64,000 nucleotides of DNA, taken from positions 4,336,501 through 4,400,500 of the forward strand of contig NZ_CP092183.1 of NCBI RefSeq assembly GCF_023499255.1. The letters run 5' to 3'. The notes below the pieces were generated by a model. That model saw nothing but the letters and a program-made list of their open reading frames with translations, ran no database searches and had not been told where the DNA came from. A program made the translations under genes and the position numbers. Below, piece after piece: positions 1 through 9,503 of the stretch. How positions within the stretch are numbered: the stretch's first letter is position 1; every line of letters starts with the position of its first letter. The stretch comes from Couchioplanes caeruleus. GTDB lineage: Bacteria; Actinomycetota; Actinomycetes; Mycobacteriales; Micromonosporaceae.

Positions 1-781
1 CGGCGGCGGTCACCCGGGCGATCGTGGCGGCGTCCGGTGCGGCGCCGGAGCCGTAGCGCACCCAGAGCCGGGTGACCAGGTGCGGCAGGTGGGCGGGGTG
101 GCGGACGAGCAGGTCCGCGTACGTGTCGGCGTCGACCCGGCCGGTGTGCCCGAGCAGGGTGACCGGGCCGGGATCGTGGCGCCGGGGTACGAACGTCGCC
201 GTGCCGCTCGTCCGCGAGGCCCGCCACCCGGTGAGCGCCCGCGCGCCCGCCTTCACGTCGTCCTCGGTGTACGCCCCCACGCCCAGCGTGAACAGCTCCA
301 TCAGCTCGCGGGCGAGGTTCTCGTTCGGGGCGGTACGGGTGTTGCGCTGCCCGTCGAGCCACAGGATCAGCGCCGGGTCGCGCAGCATCGCGCGGACCAG
401 CGGCCCGGTGTCGCCGCCACCGTAGCGCCGCAGCGTCTGCTGCTGGGCCAGCATGAGCGGCGCGGAGCGGACCTTCTGGATCGAGGTGGCCCAGTGGCCG
501 TGCCAGAAGAACGTGAGCTTCTCGGCCGCTCCCGGCTGGGCCGCCATCCGCTGCAGCCACCACTGCACGGCCTCCCGGGCCTGGCGGCGGGCGTCCTGCC
601 GGCCTTCCTTGCCCGGCTGGAACGCGCCCAGGTCCGGGAGTGTCACGGTCCGGCCGATCGGGGCCAGTACGGCGTCGAGGGTGGCGCCGACTCCCGCTTC
701 CAGCGCCGCGTCGACCTCCGCGGCCGTGGGGCCGAAGGTGAGGCGGCGGAGCAGATGGGCAACCGTGTCGCGGTCCGTCAT
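1..781 (-). CDS. DUF1800 domain-containing protein (C-terminus cut by window edge)
   Basis: Reading leftwards from an ATG at 781 gives at least 260 residues beginning MTDRDTVAHLLRRLTFGPT, still open at base 1. The motif order is that of the DUF1800 family: LLRRLTFGPT at the start, then WWLQRMAAQP, EKLTFFWHGHWATS, LDGQRNTRTAPNENLAREL, MELFTLGVGAYTEDDV and ALTGW. The family has no settled biochemical role. It is often encoded next to a DUF1501 (twin-arginine exported) protein, which would lie outside this window. No obvious signal peptide is present, as in many members. The family is certain; the function is not known. Confidence 0.9.
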   Translation of the reverse strand, partial: MTDRDTVAHLLRRLTFGPTAAEVDAALEAGVGATLDAVLAPIGRTVTLPDLGAFQPGKEGRQDARRQAREAVQWWLQRMAAQPGAAEKLTFFWHGHWATSIQKVRSAPLMLAQQQTLRRYGGGDTGPLVRAMLRDPALILWLDGQRNTRTAPNENLARELMELFTLGVGAYTEDDVKAGARALTGWRASRTSGTATFVPRRHDPGPVTLLGHTGRVDADTYADLLVRHPAHLPHLVTRLWVRYGSGAAPDAATIARVTAA

Positions 782-1106
782 GCCGCCGACGCTAGGCGCG
801 GTGTGTAAGCGGTTCGTCAGGGCGGCGTTCGGTACGCGTACGGGGGACGCACATGACGATCGTGTTAACTCCGTGGATTTCCTTTCTCGCATCAGTGCAG
901 CTCAGGACGGTCCTGCACGATGCATCGAAGCTTTGACCACTTCGGACATTGCGCGGGGTAGTCGCGCGCTGGCAAGCTACGCGGTGTTGTTCCGGCGGCC
1001 GCTCACCGTAATGGTCCGCAGCCGCCCGCCACACCCCTGTCCGCTCTTCCGCGACTGCCGGTCACCCCGACCGGTGGTCATTCCGTCATGTCCCGAGGGG
1101 ATCGTC
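782..1106. promoter_or_regulatory. Divergent intergenic region with short palindrome
   Basis: These 325 bases separate the leftward DUF1800 gene from the rightward GPP34 gene and contain no convincing ORF. The middle (about 850-960) is less GC-rich than its surroundings, as expected for promoters. CAGGAC-G-GTCCTG at 903-915 is a perfect inverted repeat with a one-base centre and could be a regulator site. A TTGACC at 933-938 could be a -35 element but no good -10 follows it. Palindrome and composition are seen; function is inferred. Confidence 0.35.
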
Positions 1107-1754
1107 GTGTCGTCATCGCAGCTGCCGCTGGCCGACGACCTGTACCTCGCCGCCCACGACTCCGCCCGCAGCCGGTGCCTGCTCACCCCCGCCACCCTCG
1201 GGCTCGGGCTCGCCGCCGCCCTGCTCGCCGAGCTGGTGCTCTGGCGCCGCCTCGACGTGCGCGACAACCACGTCGTCGTCATCGACGACCAGCCGACCCC
1301 GGACCCGGCCACCGCCGCCGTCCTCGGCCAGCTGCTGCGCGAGAGCCACCACCGCCGCATCCGCGACTGGATCTCGTTCCTGGCCACCGGCGTCGCCACC
1401 GACCTCGTCGAACGCCGGCTCGCCCGCGCCGGCGTGGTGCAGCGCCAGGAGAAACGGAGTCTGCTCGGCACCAAGGTGCGGTTCGTACCCGTCGACACCT
1501 CCGTGGCCGGCTGGCCCGGCACCCGCATCCGGATCGCCGCCGGCCGCGGCGAGATGCTCGACACCTCCGATCTGGTGCTGACCGGGCTGGTGCTCGCCAC
1601 CGGCCTGGACCAGCACGTGCTCGTGACGCTCGAGGCGCACGAGCGCGACCAGCTGTTCGGCCAGCTCCGCCGGCGCCTGCCGACGATGCTGCACCACCTC
1701 GTCGGCCACGCAGAGGCCGCCGTGGGCGACGCCGTCATGGCCCGCCGGGCCTGA
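1107..1754 (+). CDS. GPP34 (Golgi phosphoprotein 3-like) family protein
   Basis: The 215-residue product starts (M)SSSQLPLADDLYLAAHD and continues with LTPATLGLGLAAALLAELVL, the N-terminal pattern of the GPP34 family. Eukaryotic members bind phosphatidylinositol 4-phosphate at Golgi membranes; the many actinobacterial paralogues have no established role. I chose the GTG at 1107 because GAGGGG lies six bases upstream and because homologues start just before this LxLADDL motif; the open frame extends further upstream but without family similarity. The APC permease follows after 34 bases, so the two could be co-transcribed. Family call is good, function unknown. Confidence 0.82.
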   Translation: MSSSQLPLADDLYLAAHDSARSRCLLTPATLGLGLAAALLAELVLWRRLDVRDNHVVVIDDQPTPDPATAAVLGQLLRESHHRRIRDWISFLATGVATDLVERRLARAGVVQRQEKRSLLGTKVRFVPVDTSVAGWPGTRIRIAAGRGEMLDTSDLVLTGLVLATGLDQHVLVTLEAHERDQLFGQLRRRLPTMLHHLVGHAEAAVGDAVMARRA

Positions 1755-1788
1755 CCCCTCCTCCCTCCTCCCCGCCTTGGAGACCAGC

Positions 1789-3279
1789 GTGTCCGCCACC
1801 ACCACCCCCGCCAGACCCAGCCAGCTCTCGACCGCCCTCGCCCGCGACCGCCTCGGCGTGGCGGCCGTCGTCTTCTTCGTCATGTCCGCCGCCGCCCCGC
1901 TCACCGTCGTCGCCGGCGTCGTCCCCACCGGCCTCGCGGTCACCGGGCTGACCGCCATCTCGATCGCGTTCCTCGCCGTCGCCGTCGTGCTCGCGATCTT
2001 CGCCGTGGGCTACGTGGCCATGGCGCGGCACATCGCCAACGCCGGGGCCTTCTACGCGTACGTCGCCCAGGGCATCGGCCGCCCGTTCGGGGTGGGCGCG
2101 TCGTGGGTGGCGCTGCTGGCGTACAACAGCTTCCAGGTCGCCTCGTACGGCGGCTTCGGCGCGATCGCGTCGCCGCTGTTCGCCGACTGGTTCGGCGTCG
2201 ACGTGCAGTGGTGGGTCATCGCGCTGGTCGCCTGGGCGCTCGTGGCCGTCCTCGGCGTCCGCGACGTCGCCGTCAACGGCAAGGTCCTCGCCACCCTGCT
2301 CGTCGCCGAGATCATCCTCGTCGCCGTGTTCAGCGTCGCCGACCTGTTCGCACCGGACTTCGCCGCGTCGTCGGCCCCGCTGAACCCGGGCAGCCTCGTC
2401 GGCGCCGGGGCGGGCGCGCTGCTGGTCATGGCGGTCACCGGCTTCGTCGGCTTCGAACAGTCCGTGGTCTTCAGCGAGGAGTCGCGGGACCCGCGGCGGA
2501 CGGTTCCCCGCGCCACCTACATCGCGGTCGCGCTGATCGCCGTCCTGTACGCGTTCTCCGCCTGGGCGATGATCTCCGCGACCGGCGGGCGGGCCGTCGA
2601 GCGCGCCGGTGCGGAGGGCCCCGAGCTGTTCTTCAACCTCGCCTCCGACCGCCTCGGCAGCACCGCCCTGCACCTCGGCCACGCGCTGTTCCTCACGTCG
2701 CTGATCGCCGCGATGATCTCCTTCCACAACATCATCGCCCGCTACACGTTCTCGCTCGGCCGCGAAGGCGTGCTGCCGCGGGCGTTCGGCCGTACGGTTC
2801 CCGGCACGGGCGCGCCCAAGAACGGCTCGCTGCTGCAATCCGGGATCGGCCTGGCCGTGATCCTGCTGTACGCCGTCATGGGCTGGGACCCGCTGGTGCA
2901 GCTCTTCTTCTGGGGCGGCACCACCGGCGGCATCGGCGTGCTGCTGCTCATCACCGTCACGTCGCTCGCGGTCATCGGCTACTTCATCCGCCACCCCTCC
3001 GGCGAGGACGTCTGGCACCGCATCGGCGCGCCGGTCATCGGCACGGTCCTGCTGTTCGTGGTGACGTACCTGGCGCTGACCAACATCGCGACCCTCTTCG
3101 GTGTGGAACCGGGCTCCGAGCCGACCTGGGTCGTGCCGCTCGCGTACGCCGTCGTCACCCTCGCCGGCGTCGGCTGGGCCCTGGTCCTGCGCCGCACCCG
3201 CCGCGCGGTGTACGAGGGCATCGGCCTCGGCGCCCGCAGCGCCACCACCGGCTTCTCGTTCTCGGAGGCAGTCAAGTGA
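1789..3279 (+). CDS. APC-superfamily amino acid permease
   Basis: The 496-residue protein has about a dozen hydrophobic segments and the APC signatures: the N-terminal MSAAAPLTVVAGVVPTG, GFVGFEQSVVFSEESRDPRR after the sixth segment, and RYTFSLGREGVLP in the distal half. It is probably a proton-coupled importer of an amino acid or amine; the substrate cannot be read from sequence. A TTG at 1777 is in frame, but the GTG at 1789 has GGAGA five bases upstream and is preferred. The last bases overlap the GTG of the acetyltransferase gene (GTGA), so permease and acetyltransferase are translationally coupled. Confidence 0.88.
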   Translation: MSATTTPARPSQLSTALARDRLGVAAVVFFVMSAAAPLTVVAGVVPTGLAVTGLTAISIAFLAVAVVLAIFAVGYVAMARHIANAGAFYAYVAQGIGRPFGVGASWVALLAYNSFQVASYGGFGAIASPLFADWFGVDVQWWVIALVAWALVAVLGVRDVAVNGKVLATLLVAEIILVAVFSVADLFAPDFAASSAPLNPGSLVGAGAGALLVMAVTGFVGFEQSVVFSEESRDPRRTVPRATYIAVALIAVLYAFSAWAMISATGGRAVERAGAEGPELFFNLASDRLGSTALHLGHALFLTSLIAAMISFHNIIARYTFSLGREGVLPRAFGRTVPGTGAPKNGSLLQSGIGLAVILLYAVMGWDPLVQLFFWGGTTGGIGVLLLITVTSLAVIGYFIRHPSGEDVWHRIGAPVIGTVLLFVVTYLALTNIATLFGVEPGSEPTWVVPLAYAVVTLAGVGWALVLRRTRRAVYEGIGLGARSATTGFSFSEAVK

Positions 3280-3857
3280 CCCCGATCCGCAGCGCCACCC
3301 CCGACGAGATCCCCGCCGTCGGGCGCCTCATCGCCCAGTCCTTCGACCACCTCCCGCAGAACCGCTCGCTCGTGCCCGACGAGAACGACCGCCTCCCCGT
3401 GATGACGGAGTTCTTCACGTTCCTGACGGGGTCGGCGCCCGCCTCGGGCCGCGTCGACGTCATCGAGGACGCCGCCGGCGGCCTCGCGGCCACGGCGGTC
3501 TGGTTCGACCGCACCCGCGAGATGCCGGAGATCGACGCGTACGAGCAGCGCCTCAGTGCCCTCACCGGCCGCTGGCTGCCCCACTTCGAGGCCCTCGACG
3601 AGGTCTTCGAGAAGCACCATCCCGAGGAGCCGCACTGGCACCTGGCGTTCCTGGCGGTGCACCCGGACCACCAGGGCGCCGGGCTGGGCAGCGCGCTGAT
3701 GCAGCACACCCACGAGCGGATCGACGTACCGGCGTACCTCGAGGCGACCAACGAGGACAACATCCGCCTGTACGAGCGGCACGGCTACACCCGGATGTCC
3801 CCGTTCGACATCCGGCTCCCCGACGACACCCCGTTCTTCCGGATGTGGCGCCCCTGA
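3276..3857 (+). CDS. GNAT family N-acetyltransferase
   Basis: The 193-residue product begins (M)TPIRSATPDEIPAVGRLIAQ, a usual GNAT opening, and carries the acetyl-CoA binding stretch LAFLAVHPDHQGAGLGSALM, followed by LEATNEDNIRLYERHGYTR near the C-terminus. It should transfer an acetyl group from acetyl-CoA to an amine. The GTG at 3276 overlaps the permease stop by three bases with GGAGG upstream, so it is the coupled second gene of the permease operon, and the acceptor may be the amine or amino acid the permease brings in (inference). It converges on the methyltransferase gene 13 bases downstream. Confidence 0.87.
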   Translation: MTPIRSATPDEIPAVGRLIAQSFDHLPQNRSLVPDENDRLPVMTEFFTFLTGSAPASGRVDVIEDAAGGLAATAVWFDRTREMPEIDAYEQRLSALTGRWLPHFEALDEVFEKHHPEEPHWHLAFLAVHPDHQGAGLGSALMQHTHERIDVPAYLEATNEDNIRLYERHGYTRMSPFDIRLPDDTPFFRMWRP

Positions 3858-3870
3858 CCCGACGTACGCG

Positions 3871-4641
3871 TCAAGGCGCGGTGGCGGTCGCGACGACCCG
3901 CCGGAGCGAGCCGAAGCTCTCCAGCGAGCGGCGGCCCTCGTCCCGCAGCGACCCGACCGCCGGGTCCGGGTCGTCGGCCGCCACCGCCGCCTCCCACAGC
4001 GCCCGCTCGGCGCGCCGCCAGCCGGGCCGGTCCTCCACCCGCACGTCGACGAACCCGGCCGCCGGCAGGTCCCGCCGCAGATCCACCGCCCGGATCCGCG
4101 CCGGGACCCGCTCGTCGGCCGGATCGGCGGCCTCCCAGCATGTCAGCACCACCCGGCCGCCGCCGGTCAGCACCCGCCGGACCTCCCGGAGCGCGGCGAC
4201 CGGTGGCTCGGCGAACTGCACGGCGTCCACGCACATCACCCCGTCGGCGACGCCGTCCGGCAACCCGGAGGCGGTCAGCGTCCCGACGCGGAAGCCGGCC
4301 CGGCCCTCGGGCAACCGCCGGCCGGCGATCGCCCGCGCCTGTTCCAGGGCCACGGCCGAGAAATCCACACCGGCCAGCCGCGCGCCGGCCCGGAGCGCCA
4401 CCTCGATGCCGTACCCGCCACGCCCGCACCCGAGGTCGAGGACGAGGCCGCCGGGCGGCAGGCGCAGCTCCCGGGTGATCTCGTCCAGCGCCTCCCAGGT
4501 GAGGGCGCTCGCGAACTGCAGCTCCGGCGGGAGGCCGAGCGTACGGGCGACGATGGCGTCCCGGGCGGGGCAGGCGGCCATGTCGGCGTACCACTGATCG
4601 AAATAGCCGGCGTCCCGCGCCGGCGGCCCCGAGGTCATCAC
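3871..4641 (-). CDS. Class I SAM-dependent methyltransferase
   Basis: The 256-residue protein holds the AdoMet-binding glycine motif LVLDLGCGRGGYGIEVA, an acidic second strand (LAGVDFSAVALEQAR) and the post-motif GGRVVLTCWEA. It resembles UbiE/menG-type and small-molecule methyltransferases; the substrate is not identifiable. It is transcribed alone, converging on the acetyltransferase gene. Confidence 0.85.
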   Translation of the reverse strand: MMTSGPPARDAGYFDQWYADMAACPARDAIVARTLGLPPELQFASALTWEALDEITRELRLPPGGLVLDLGCGRGGYGIEVALRAGARLAGVDFSAVALEQARAIAGRRLPEGRAGFRVGTLTASGLPDGVADGVMCVDAVQFAEPPVAALREVRRVLTGGGRVVLTCWEAADPADERVPARIRAVDLRRDLPAAGFVDVRVEDRPGWRRAERALWEAAVAADDPDPAVGSLRDEGRRSLESFGSLRRVVATATAP

Positions 4642-4965
4642 CGGACCCTACGGCGTCCCGCCCGGGGACCCAGCGGGACCGCCGGGCGGACGACGGCCGA
4701 ACTGCGCCGGAACCGCTTCTGGCGTCGGGGCGTACGTGTTGCCGCGCTCGATGCGGGAGAGCGGGTCCTGTGCCGGCTCGAGCGGAGTGAGCCCCGGCGC
4801 CGGGCCGGGGAGTCCGTGCTCATCCGCTGATGCTGATGATGGCCCGCGACCGTCCATGGTGGCGCGTTCTCCGCCGTCGTGACCGGCACGGCAACCTGCC
4901 GGTGATTGCGCTCAGCGTCGTCGGCGTGGCCCATCTTTGTCGTACCCCTGTGTGAGGCTTCGGGC
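4642..4965. other. Intergenic region, no supported feature
   Basis: These 324 bases lie between the divergent methyltransferase and alpha/beta hydrolase genes. Short open frames occur on the minus strand (one of 69 residues at 4648-4857) but they have no recognisable domain or ribosome site. Promoters for both neighbours must be here; no clear -35/-10 pair stands out. Confidence 0.4.
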
Positions 4966-5607
4966 ATGGCTACTTTCGTGCTCATCCACGGCGGCGGGGG
5001 CAGTGCCTGGGACTGGCATCTGCTGGCGCCCGAGCTGACCGCCCGCGGCCACGACGTGGTGGTGCCGGAGCTGCCGATCGGGGACCCGGCGGCGGGGCTG
5101 GCCGCGTTCCGCGACACGGTCGTCGGCGCGATCGGCGACCGGCGGGACCTCGTGGTCGTCGGGCATTCCTACGGTGGTTTCACCGCGCCGCTGGTCGCGG
5201 CCGTCCTGCCGGTGCGGCTGCTCGTCCTGCTCGCCGCGATGATCCCGGGGCCGGGGGAGAAGCCCGGCGACTGGTGGCGCGAGACCGGCTACCCCGTCGC
5301 GGAGGGGCTCAGCGAGGAGGAGCAGTTCTTCAACGGCGTGCCGGCCGGGATCGTCGCGGAAGCGGGGGCGCACAGCCGCGACCAGGTCAGCGCCGAGGGC
5401 GACGAGCCGTGGCCGCTGGACGCCTGGCCGGACGTGCCGACGAGGGTCCTCATCGGCCGCGACGACCGGTTCTTCCCGCCGCAGTTCCTGCGCCGGGTGG
5501 CCGCCGAGCGGCTCGGCGTCGTCCCGGACGAGATCGACGGCGGTCACGCGGTGGCGCTGAGTCACCCGCGGCAGCTCGCCGAGCGCCTCATCGCATACCT
5601 GCGCTGA
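4966..5607 (+). CDS. Alpha/beta hydrolase
   Basis: The 213-residue enzyme starts MATFVLIHGGGGSAWDWHLL, giving the oxyanion-hole HGGG motif. The nucleophile elbow is GHSYGGF, the acid is probably the Asp in VLIGRDDRFFP, and the histidine lies in DEIDGGHAVALSHP near the C-terminus, so the triad is complete. It resembles the short esterase/salicylate-esterase-like hydrolases; substrate unknown. The ATG at 4966 gives a start that fits the family; an in-frame ATG at 4906 would only add non-conserved residues. It is flanked by two methyltransferases on the opposite strand. Confidence 0.87.
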   Translation: MATFVLIHGGGGSAWDWHLLAPELTARGHDVVVPELPIGDPAAGLAAFRDTVVGAIGDRRDLVVVGHSYGGFTAPLVAAVLPVRLLVLLAAMIPGPGEKPGDWWRETGYPVAEGLSEEEQFFNGVPAGIVAEAGAHSRDQVSAEGDEPWPLDAWPDVPTRVLIGRDDRFFPPQFLRRVAAERLGVVPDEIDGGHAVALSHPRQLAERLIAYLR

Positions 5608-5619
5608 GGGCGTGCCGGA

Positions 5620-6459
5620 TCACGCCGATGTGGCCAGCGTGCAGCGCACCTGCTGGTGCAGGTGGATCCGGCCGTCGGCACCGCGGGCCCGGTCGAGCTG
5701 GGTCTCCGCGGCGGCCCGGACGGCGTCGTGGTCGGACTCCGGGATGGCGTCCCACATCGCCCGCTGGCCGTGCGACCGGCTGAACGCGTACCACTCGGCG
5801 CCGTCGGCGAGGGTCACCTCGATGTCGGACAGGACCGTGCGCACGCCGGTGCAGCCCGCCGCGCGCACCAGCTCCTCGACGCCCGCGTCGCTGCTGAACG
5901 GCCCGGCGGCGCCGGTGGTGCGGGCGTCGAGCATCCCGGCCGGCAGGTACGGCCGGAACGTCGCGTCGACCGCGTCCCACACCGGATCCCGGGACCCGAA
6001 CGTCGAGATCGCCAGCCGGCCGCCCGGCGTGACGAGCAGCCGCCGCCAGGCCGCCAGGGCGGCCGGCGGGTCGGGCAGGAAGAACACGACCAGCGACGAC
6101 ACCACGAGGTCGTACCCGCCCGGCAGCGACGGAGCCGAGGCGTCCATGACCTGGAGGTCGACGTTGGCCAGGCCCAGCCGGGCGACGTCGGCGCGGCACG
6201 CCTCGACCATCCGGGCGGACAGGTCGATGCCGGTGACGTGACCGTCGCCGCCGACCGCCTCCGCCAGGGCGACGGTGGCGGCGCCCCGTCCGCATCCCAC
6301 GTCGAGGACCCGCTCACCCGGCGCGGGCGCGGCGAGGCGGACGAGCTGCTGCGCGATGGGGGTGAACCACGGCACCCCCACCTGGTCGTAGACGTCCGCG
6401 ACCCCGTCGAACACCGCGGCGACCTTGGCGCTCCTGGCCGTACGCTCTGCCATCTCCAT
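5620..6459 (-). CDS. Class I SAM-dependent methyltransferase (UbiE-like)
   Basis: The 279-residue product has the motif ERVLDVGCGRGAATVALAEA, then VTGIDLSARMVEACR and the strand LVVSSLVVFFLPDPPAAL. The arrangement is that of UbiE/CoQ5 and tocopherol-type methyltransferases. The N-terminal AKVAAVFDGVADVYDQVGVPWF is the usual helical lid of the family. Substrate is unknown. It converges with the hydrolase gene with 12 bases between the stops. Confidence 0.86.
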   Translation of the reverse strand: MEMAERTARSAKVAAVFDGVADVYDQVGVPWFTPIAQQLVRLAAPAPGERVLDVGCGRGAATVALAEAVGGDGHVTGIDLSARMVEACRADVARLGLANVDLQVMDASAPSLPGGYDLVVSSLVVFFLPDPPAALAAWRRLLVTPGGRLAISTFGSRDPVWDAVDATFRPYLPAGMLDARTTGAAGPFSSDAGVEELVRAAGCTGVRTVLSDIEVTLADGAEWYAFSRSHGQRAMWDAIPESDHDAVRAAAETQLDRARGADGRIHLHQQVRCTLATSA

Positions 6460-6534
6460 GCCCGTCAGCTTCGTCCCTCCTGCGTCCCGTCACCAGAGCC
6501 GTGCGGTCACCGCCGCGAACCGAACGTCGGCGTG

Positions 6535-7440
6535 TCAGGGAAGCGACGGCGGCAGGTCGCGTGCCGCTGCGACACGCTGCTTCCAGGCTGCGCGTACGGT
6601 ATCGAGCTCCTTGCGGTGTTGCCGTTTCCACGGGTGGATCCGGGGCGCCAGCATGCTCATGGCGAGCCGGTACGCGGGCAGCCGGCAGCTCGCGTCGGCG
6701 TCGAAGGCGGCGTGGATCTGCTTGACGCCCCGCGTCCACGCCGCGTTCGGCGGGTGCCCGTCCACAGGGGCGTCACGGTACGAGATCCGCGGCGTGTAGA
6801 GGAAGTCGGTGCGATCGGTGACGTCATAGCCGAAGCGCACCTTCATGCACGCCCGGTACGGCTTCATCGCGGCGACCACCGCGGGATCGCGTTCGATCGG
6901 ATCGAGCAGCCCGGGAAACCCGGACAGCCGGTACACGCCGTCCGGCGGCTCGAAGTCGGGGTAGGTCCGGTGCTGATACGGCGCCGTGCACCGGTTCAGG
7001 TCCGCCACGTCGGCCGGCCGCACCGGGCCCCACGGCTCCTCCAGTACCCCGGCGCGGGCGGCACGGGCGGCGGCGAGCTCGTTGAGAATCGCGCGCCGGC
7101 CACGGTCGGTGATCGAGTCGAAGACCGATCCGCGGCCCGCGCCGAACCCCAGATCGGCGTCGGTGAACCCGTCGTACCTGCTCACGAACGGCGGCGTACG
7201 GATCGGCCTGCCGGCGGCCCGCATGCAAGCCACCACACCGCCGGCGACCCGGTGATAGCTGAGCAGCTCGGAGGCCCGCAGCTCGGCACGGTTGCCGGTG
7301 ACGCGCAGCTCCATCCGGTCCAGGCGCGCCGCGGTGCCCGCGATGTCGGCGCGCCCGGGCGCACCCCGCCCGGGCACCGGCGCGACGAACAGCGAGGCGA
7401 CCGCCACCAGGGCCGGCGCCAGGACCCACTTCTTCCTCAT
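6535..7440 (-). CDS. Secreted protein of unknown function
   Basis: From an ATG at 7440 the 301-residue product begins MRKKWVLAPALVAVASLFVA, a clear Sec signal peptide with probable cleavage near PGRGAPG. The mature part has cysteines in VACMRAAGRPI, LNRCTAPYQ, YRACMKVRFG and DASCRLPAY, which suggests extracellular disulfides, and the pattern of a repeated central CM pair. I do not recognise the family. The frame stays open for 44 more codons upstream, but that part has no signal sequence and is unlikely to be translated. Confidence 0.72.
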   Translation of the reverse strand: MRKKWVLAPALVAVASLFVAPVPGRGAPGRADIAGTAARLDRMELRVTGNRAELRASELLSYHRVAGGVVACMRAAGRPIRTPPFVSRYDGFTDADLGFGAGRGSVFDSITDRGRRAILNELAAARAARAGVLEEPWGPVRPADVADLNRCTAPYQHRTYPDFEPPDGVYRLSGFPGLLDPIERDPAVVAAMKPYRACMKVRFGYDVTDRTDFLYTPRISYRDAPVDGHPPNAAWTRGVKQIHAAFDADASCRLPAYRLAMSMLAPRIHPWKRQHRKELDTVRAAWKQRVAAARDLPPSLP

Positions 7441-7664
7441 GGACGGCCAAACGATCAACCGCGGGCCCGATGACGCACGCCTCCGCCGGAACCGCCGCGA
7501 CGCGGAGTGCCTCGACGGCTCGGGCGCCGGCGGCCACGTGCAGGTGGTCGGGGCGCCGGCCCGGGCGTGCACCGTACGCCGGCGTGGGGTCCGGCCGGGC
7601 CGCCGATGCCCTGCCCGGCCGCCCTGTGGTCGGCCGATCTGGCGGCTCTCCTAAGGTTGTCGGT

Positions 7665-9353
7665 ATGGAAGACGATCCGTTCGAGGCCGTGGCGGGTTTC
7701 GCCGGGCTGGGTTTGCGGGCGGAGCTGCTCCGTGCGTTGAGTGCCCTCGGGTACGAGGAGCCGACCCCGATCCAGCAGGAGGCGATCCCTCCGCTGATCG
7801 CCGGCAACGACCTTGTCGGTCAGGCCGCCACCGGCACCGGGAAGACCGCCGCGTTCGCGCTGCCGCTGCTGCAGGCGCTGACCGGGGAGGGCCGCGACGG
7901 CGGACCGGCCGCGCTGGTTCTCGTGCCGACCCGGGAGCTGGCCGAGCAGGTCTCCCAGGCGGTCCACCGGTACGGCCGGGAGCTGGGCGTCCGGGTTCTG
8001 CCCGTGTACGGCGGCCAGCCCATCGGACGGCAGCTGCAGGCGTTGCAGCGGGGCGTGGACGTCGTCGTGGGGACGCCGGGGCGGGTGCTCGACCACATCG
8101 AGCGGGGGACGCTGCGGCTGGGCGATGTGCGTACCGTCGTGCTGGACGAGGCCGACGAGATGCTGGACATGGGGTTCGCCGAGGACATCGAGGCGATTCT
8201 CGCCGAGACCCCGCAGAGCCGGCAGACCGTGCTGTTCTCCGCCACGATGCCGCCCCGGATCGACGGCATCGCCCGGCGGCACCTGCGTGAGCCGGTCCGG
8301 ATCACGATGGGGCGGGAGGCCCCGGCGGCGGGGGAGATGCCGCTGGTGCGGCAGAGCGCGTACATGGTCGCCAAGGCGCACCGGTCGGCCGCGCTGGGGC
8401 GGATCCTCGACGTCGAGATGCCGACGGCGGCGATCGTCTTCTGCCGTACGCGCGAGGAGGTCGACCAGGTCACCGAGGCGCTGAACGGGCGCGGTTACCG
8501 GGCGGAGGCGCTGCACGGCGGCATGAGCCAGGACCAGCGCGACCGGGTCATGGGCCGGCTGCGCGGCGGCAGCACCGAGCTGCTGGTGGCCACCGACGTG
8601 GCCGCCCGCGGGCTGGACGTGGAGCAGCTGACCCACGTCATCAACTTCAACGTGCCGGCCGCGCCGGAGGCGTACGTGCACCGGATCGGCCGGGTGGGCC
8701 GGGCCGGGCGGGAGGGTTCCGCGATCACCCTCGCCGAGCCGCGCGAGCAGCGGATGCTCAAGGCCATCGAGCGGCTCACCGGGCAGCGCATCACCCTGGA
8801 GAAGCTGCCGACGGTCACCGACCTGCGGGCCCGGCGGCTGGAGAAGACGCGTACGGCGCTGCAGGCGAGCCTGGAGACCGACGACCTGGAGCGGTTCCGG
8901 GTGGTCCTGGACTCGCTCACCGACGAGTTCGACGTGGAGAACATCGCGCTGGCCGCCGTGAAGCTGTTGCACGAGGCGGCCGGCGGCGACGTCGACGAGG
9001 ACGACATCCCCATCCCCGCCGCGCCCGCGGGCCGCAACGCGCAGAACCGGGACGCCCGGCCGGGCAGTGGGGGACGCGAGCGCCGCCCCGGCGCACGAGG
9101 GTCGGACGCGGGCGTGGCCCGGCTGTTCTTCGGCATCGGCCGGCGGGCCGGGCTGCGGCCGCAGGACCTGGTCGGGGCGATCGCCGGCGAGTCCGGGCTG
9201 AGCGCGCGCGACATCGGCGCGATCCAGATCACCGACCGGTTCTCGCTGGTGGAGGTGCCCGAGCCGGCCGCCGACATGGTCATCGCGGCGATGCAGCGCA
9301 GCACCATCCGCGGGCGGCGTCCGACGGTACGCCGGGAGCGCTTCGTCCGCTAG
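7665..9353 (+). CDS. deaD: DEAD-box ATP-dependent RNA helicase with DbpA-type RNA-binding tail
   Basis: The 562-residue protein has the motifs in order: Q motif YEEPTPIQQEAI (about 30-41), Walker A ATGTGKT (55-61), PTRELAEQ, GTPGR, DEAD near 161, SAT, then ARGLD and HRIGRVGRAG in the second RecA domain. A linker rich in Gly, Arg and acidic residues leads to a C-terminal domain (VARLFFGIGRRAGLRPQDLV) of the DbpA RNA-binding type. It should unwind RNA duplexes in ribosome assembly or mRNA turnover. I start at the ATG at 7665, which begins the conserved MEDDPFEAV; the frame is open upstream without similarity. It stands as a single gene. Confidence 0.93.
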   Translation: MEDDPFEAVAGFAGLGLRAELLRALSALGYEEPTPIQQEAIPPLIAGNDLVGQAATGTGKTAAFALPLLQALTGEGRDGGPAALVLVPTRELAEQVSQAVHRYGRELGVRVLPVYGGQPIGRQLQALQRGVDVVVGTPGRVLDHIERGTLRLGDVRTVVLDEADEMLDMGFAEDIEAILAETPQSRQTVLFSATMPPRIDGIARRHLREPVRITMGREAPAAGEMPLVRQSAYMVAKAHRSAALGRILDVEMPTAAIVFCRTREEVDQVTEALNGRGYRAEALHGGMSQDQRDRVMGRLRGGSTELLVATDVAARGLDVEQLTHVINFNVPAAPEAYVHRIGRVGRAGREGSAITLAEPREQRMLKAIERLTGQRITLEKLPTVTDLRARRLEKTRTALQASLETDDLERFRVVLDSLTDEFDVENIALAAVKLLHEAAGGDVDEDDIPIPAAPAGRNAQNRDARPGSGGRERRPGARGSDAGVARLFFGIGRRAGLRPQDLVGAIAGESGLSARDIGAIQITDRFSLVEVPEPAADMVIAAMQRSTIRGRRPTVRRERFVR

Positions 9354-9503
9354 GCCGTGTGGAGCGGGGGATGGTTGCGGGGCCGAGCTGCGCACTTCGC
9401 GGGAGTGGACGGCGGCGGTCTCGAAGCCCACGAACCCGGCGATGAGGGTCAGCGGTGCCGCGCCGGTCGCGGCGAGGGAGATGACGGCGAGTCGGGGTGA
9501 CCT

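Noticed and set aside
4648..4857. Small 69-codon ORF on the minus strand
   Set aside because: No ribosome site, no recognisable motif and Pro/Gly-rich composition; probably chance.
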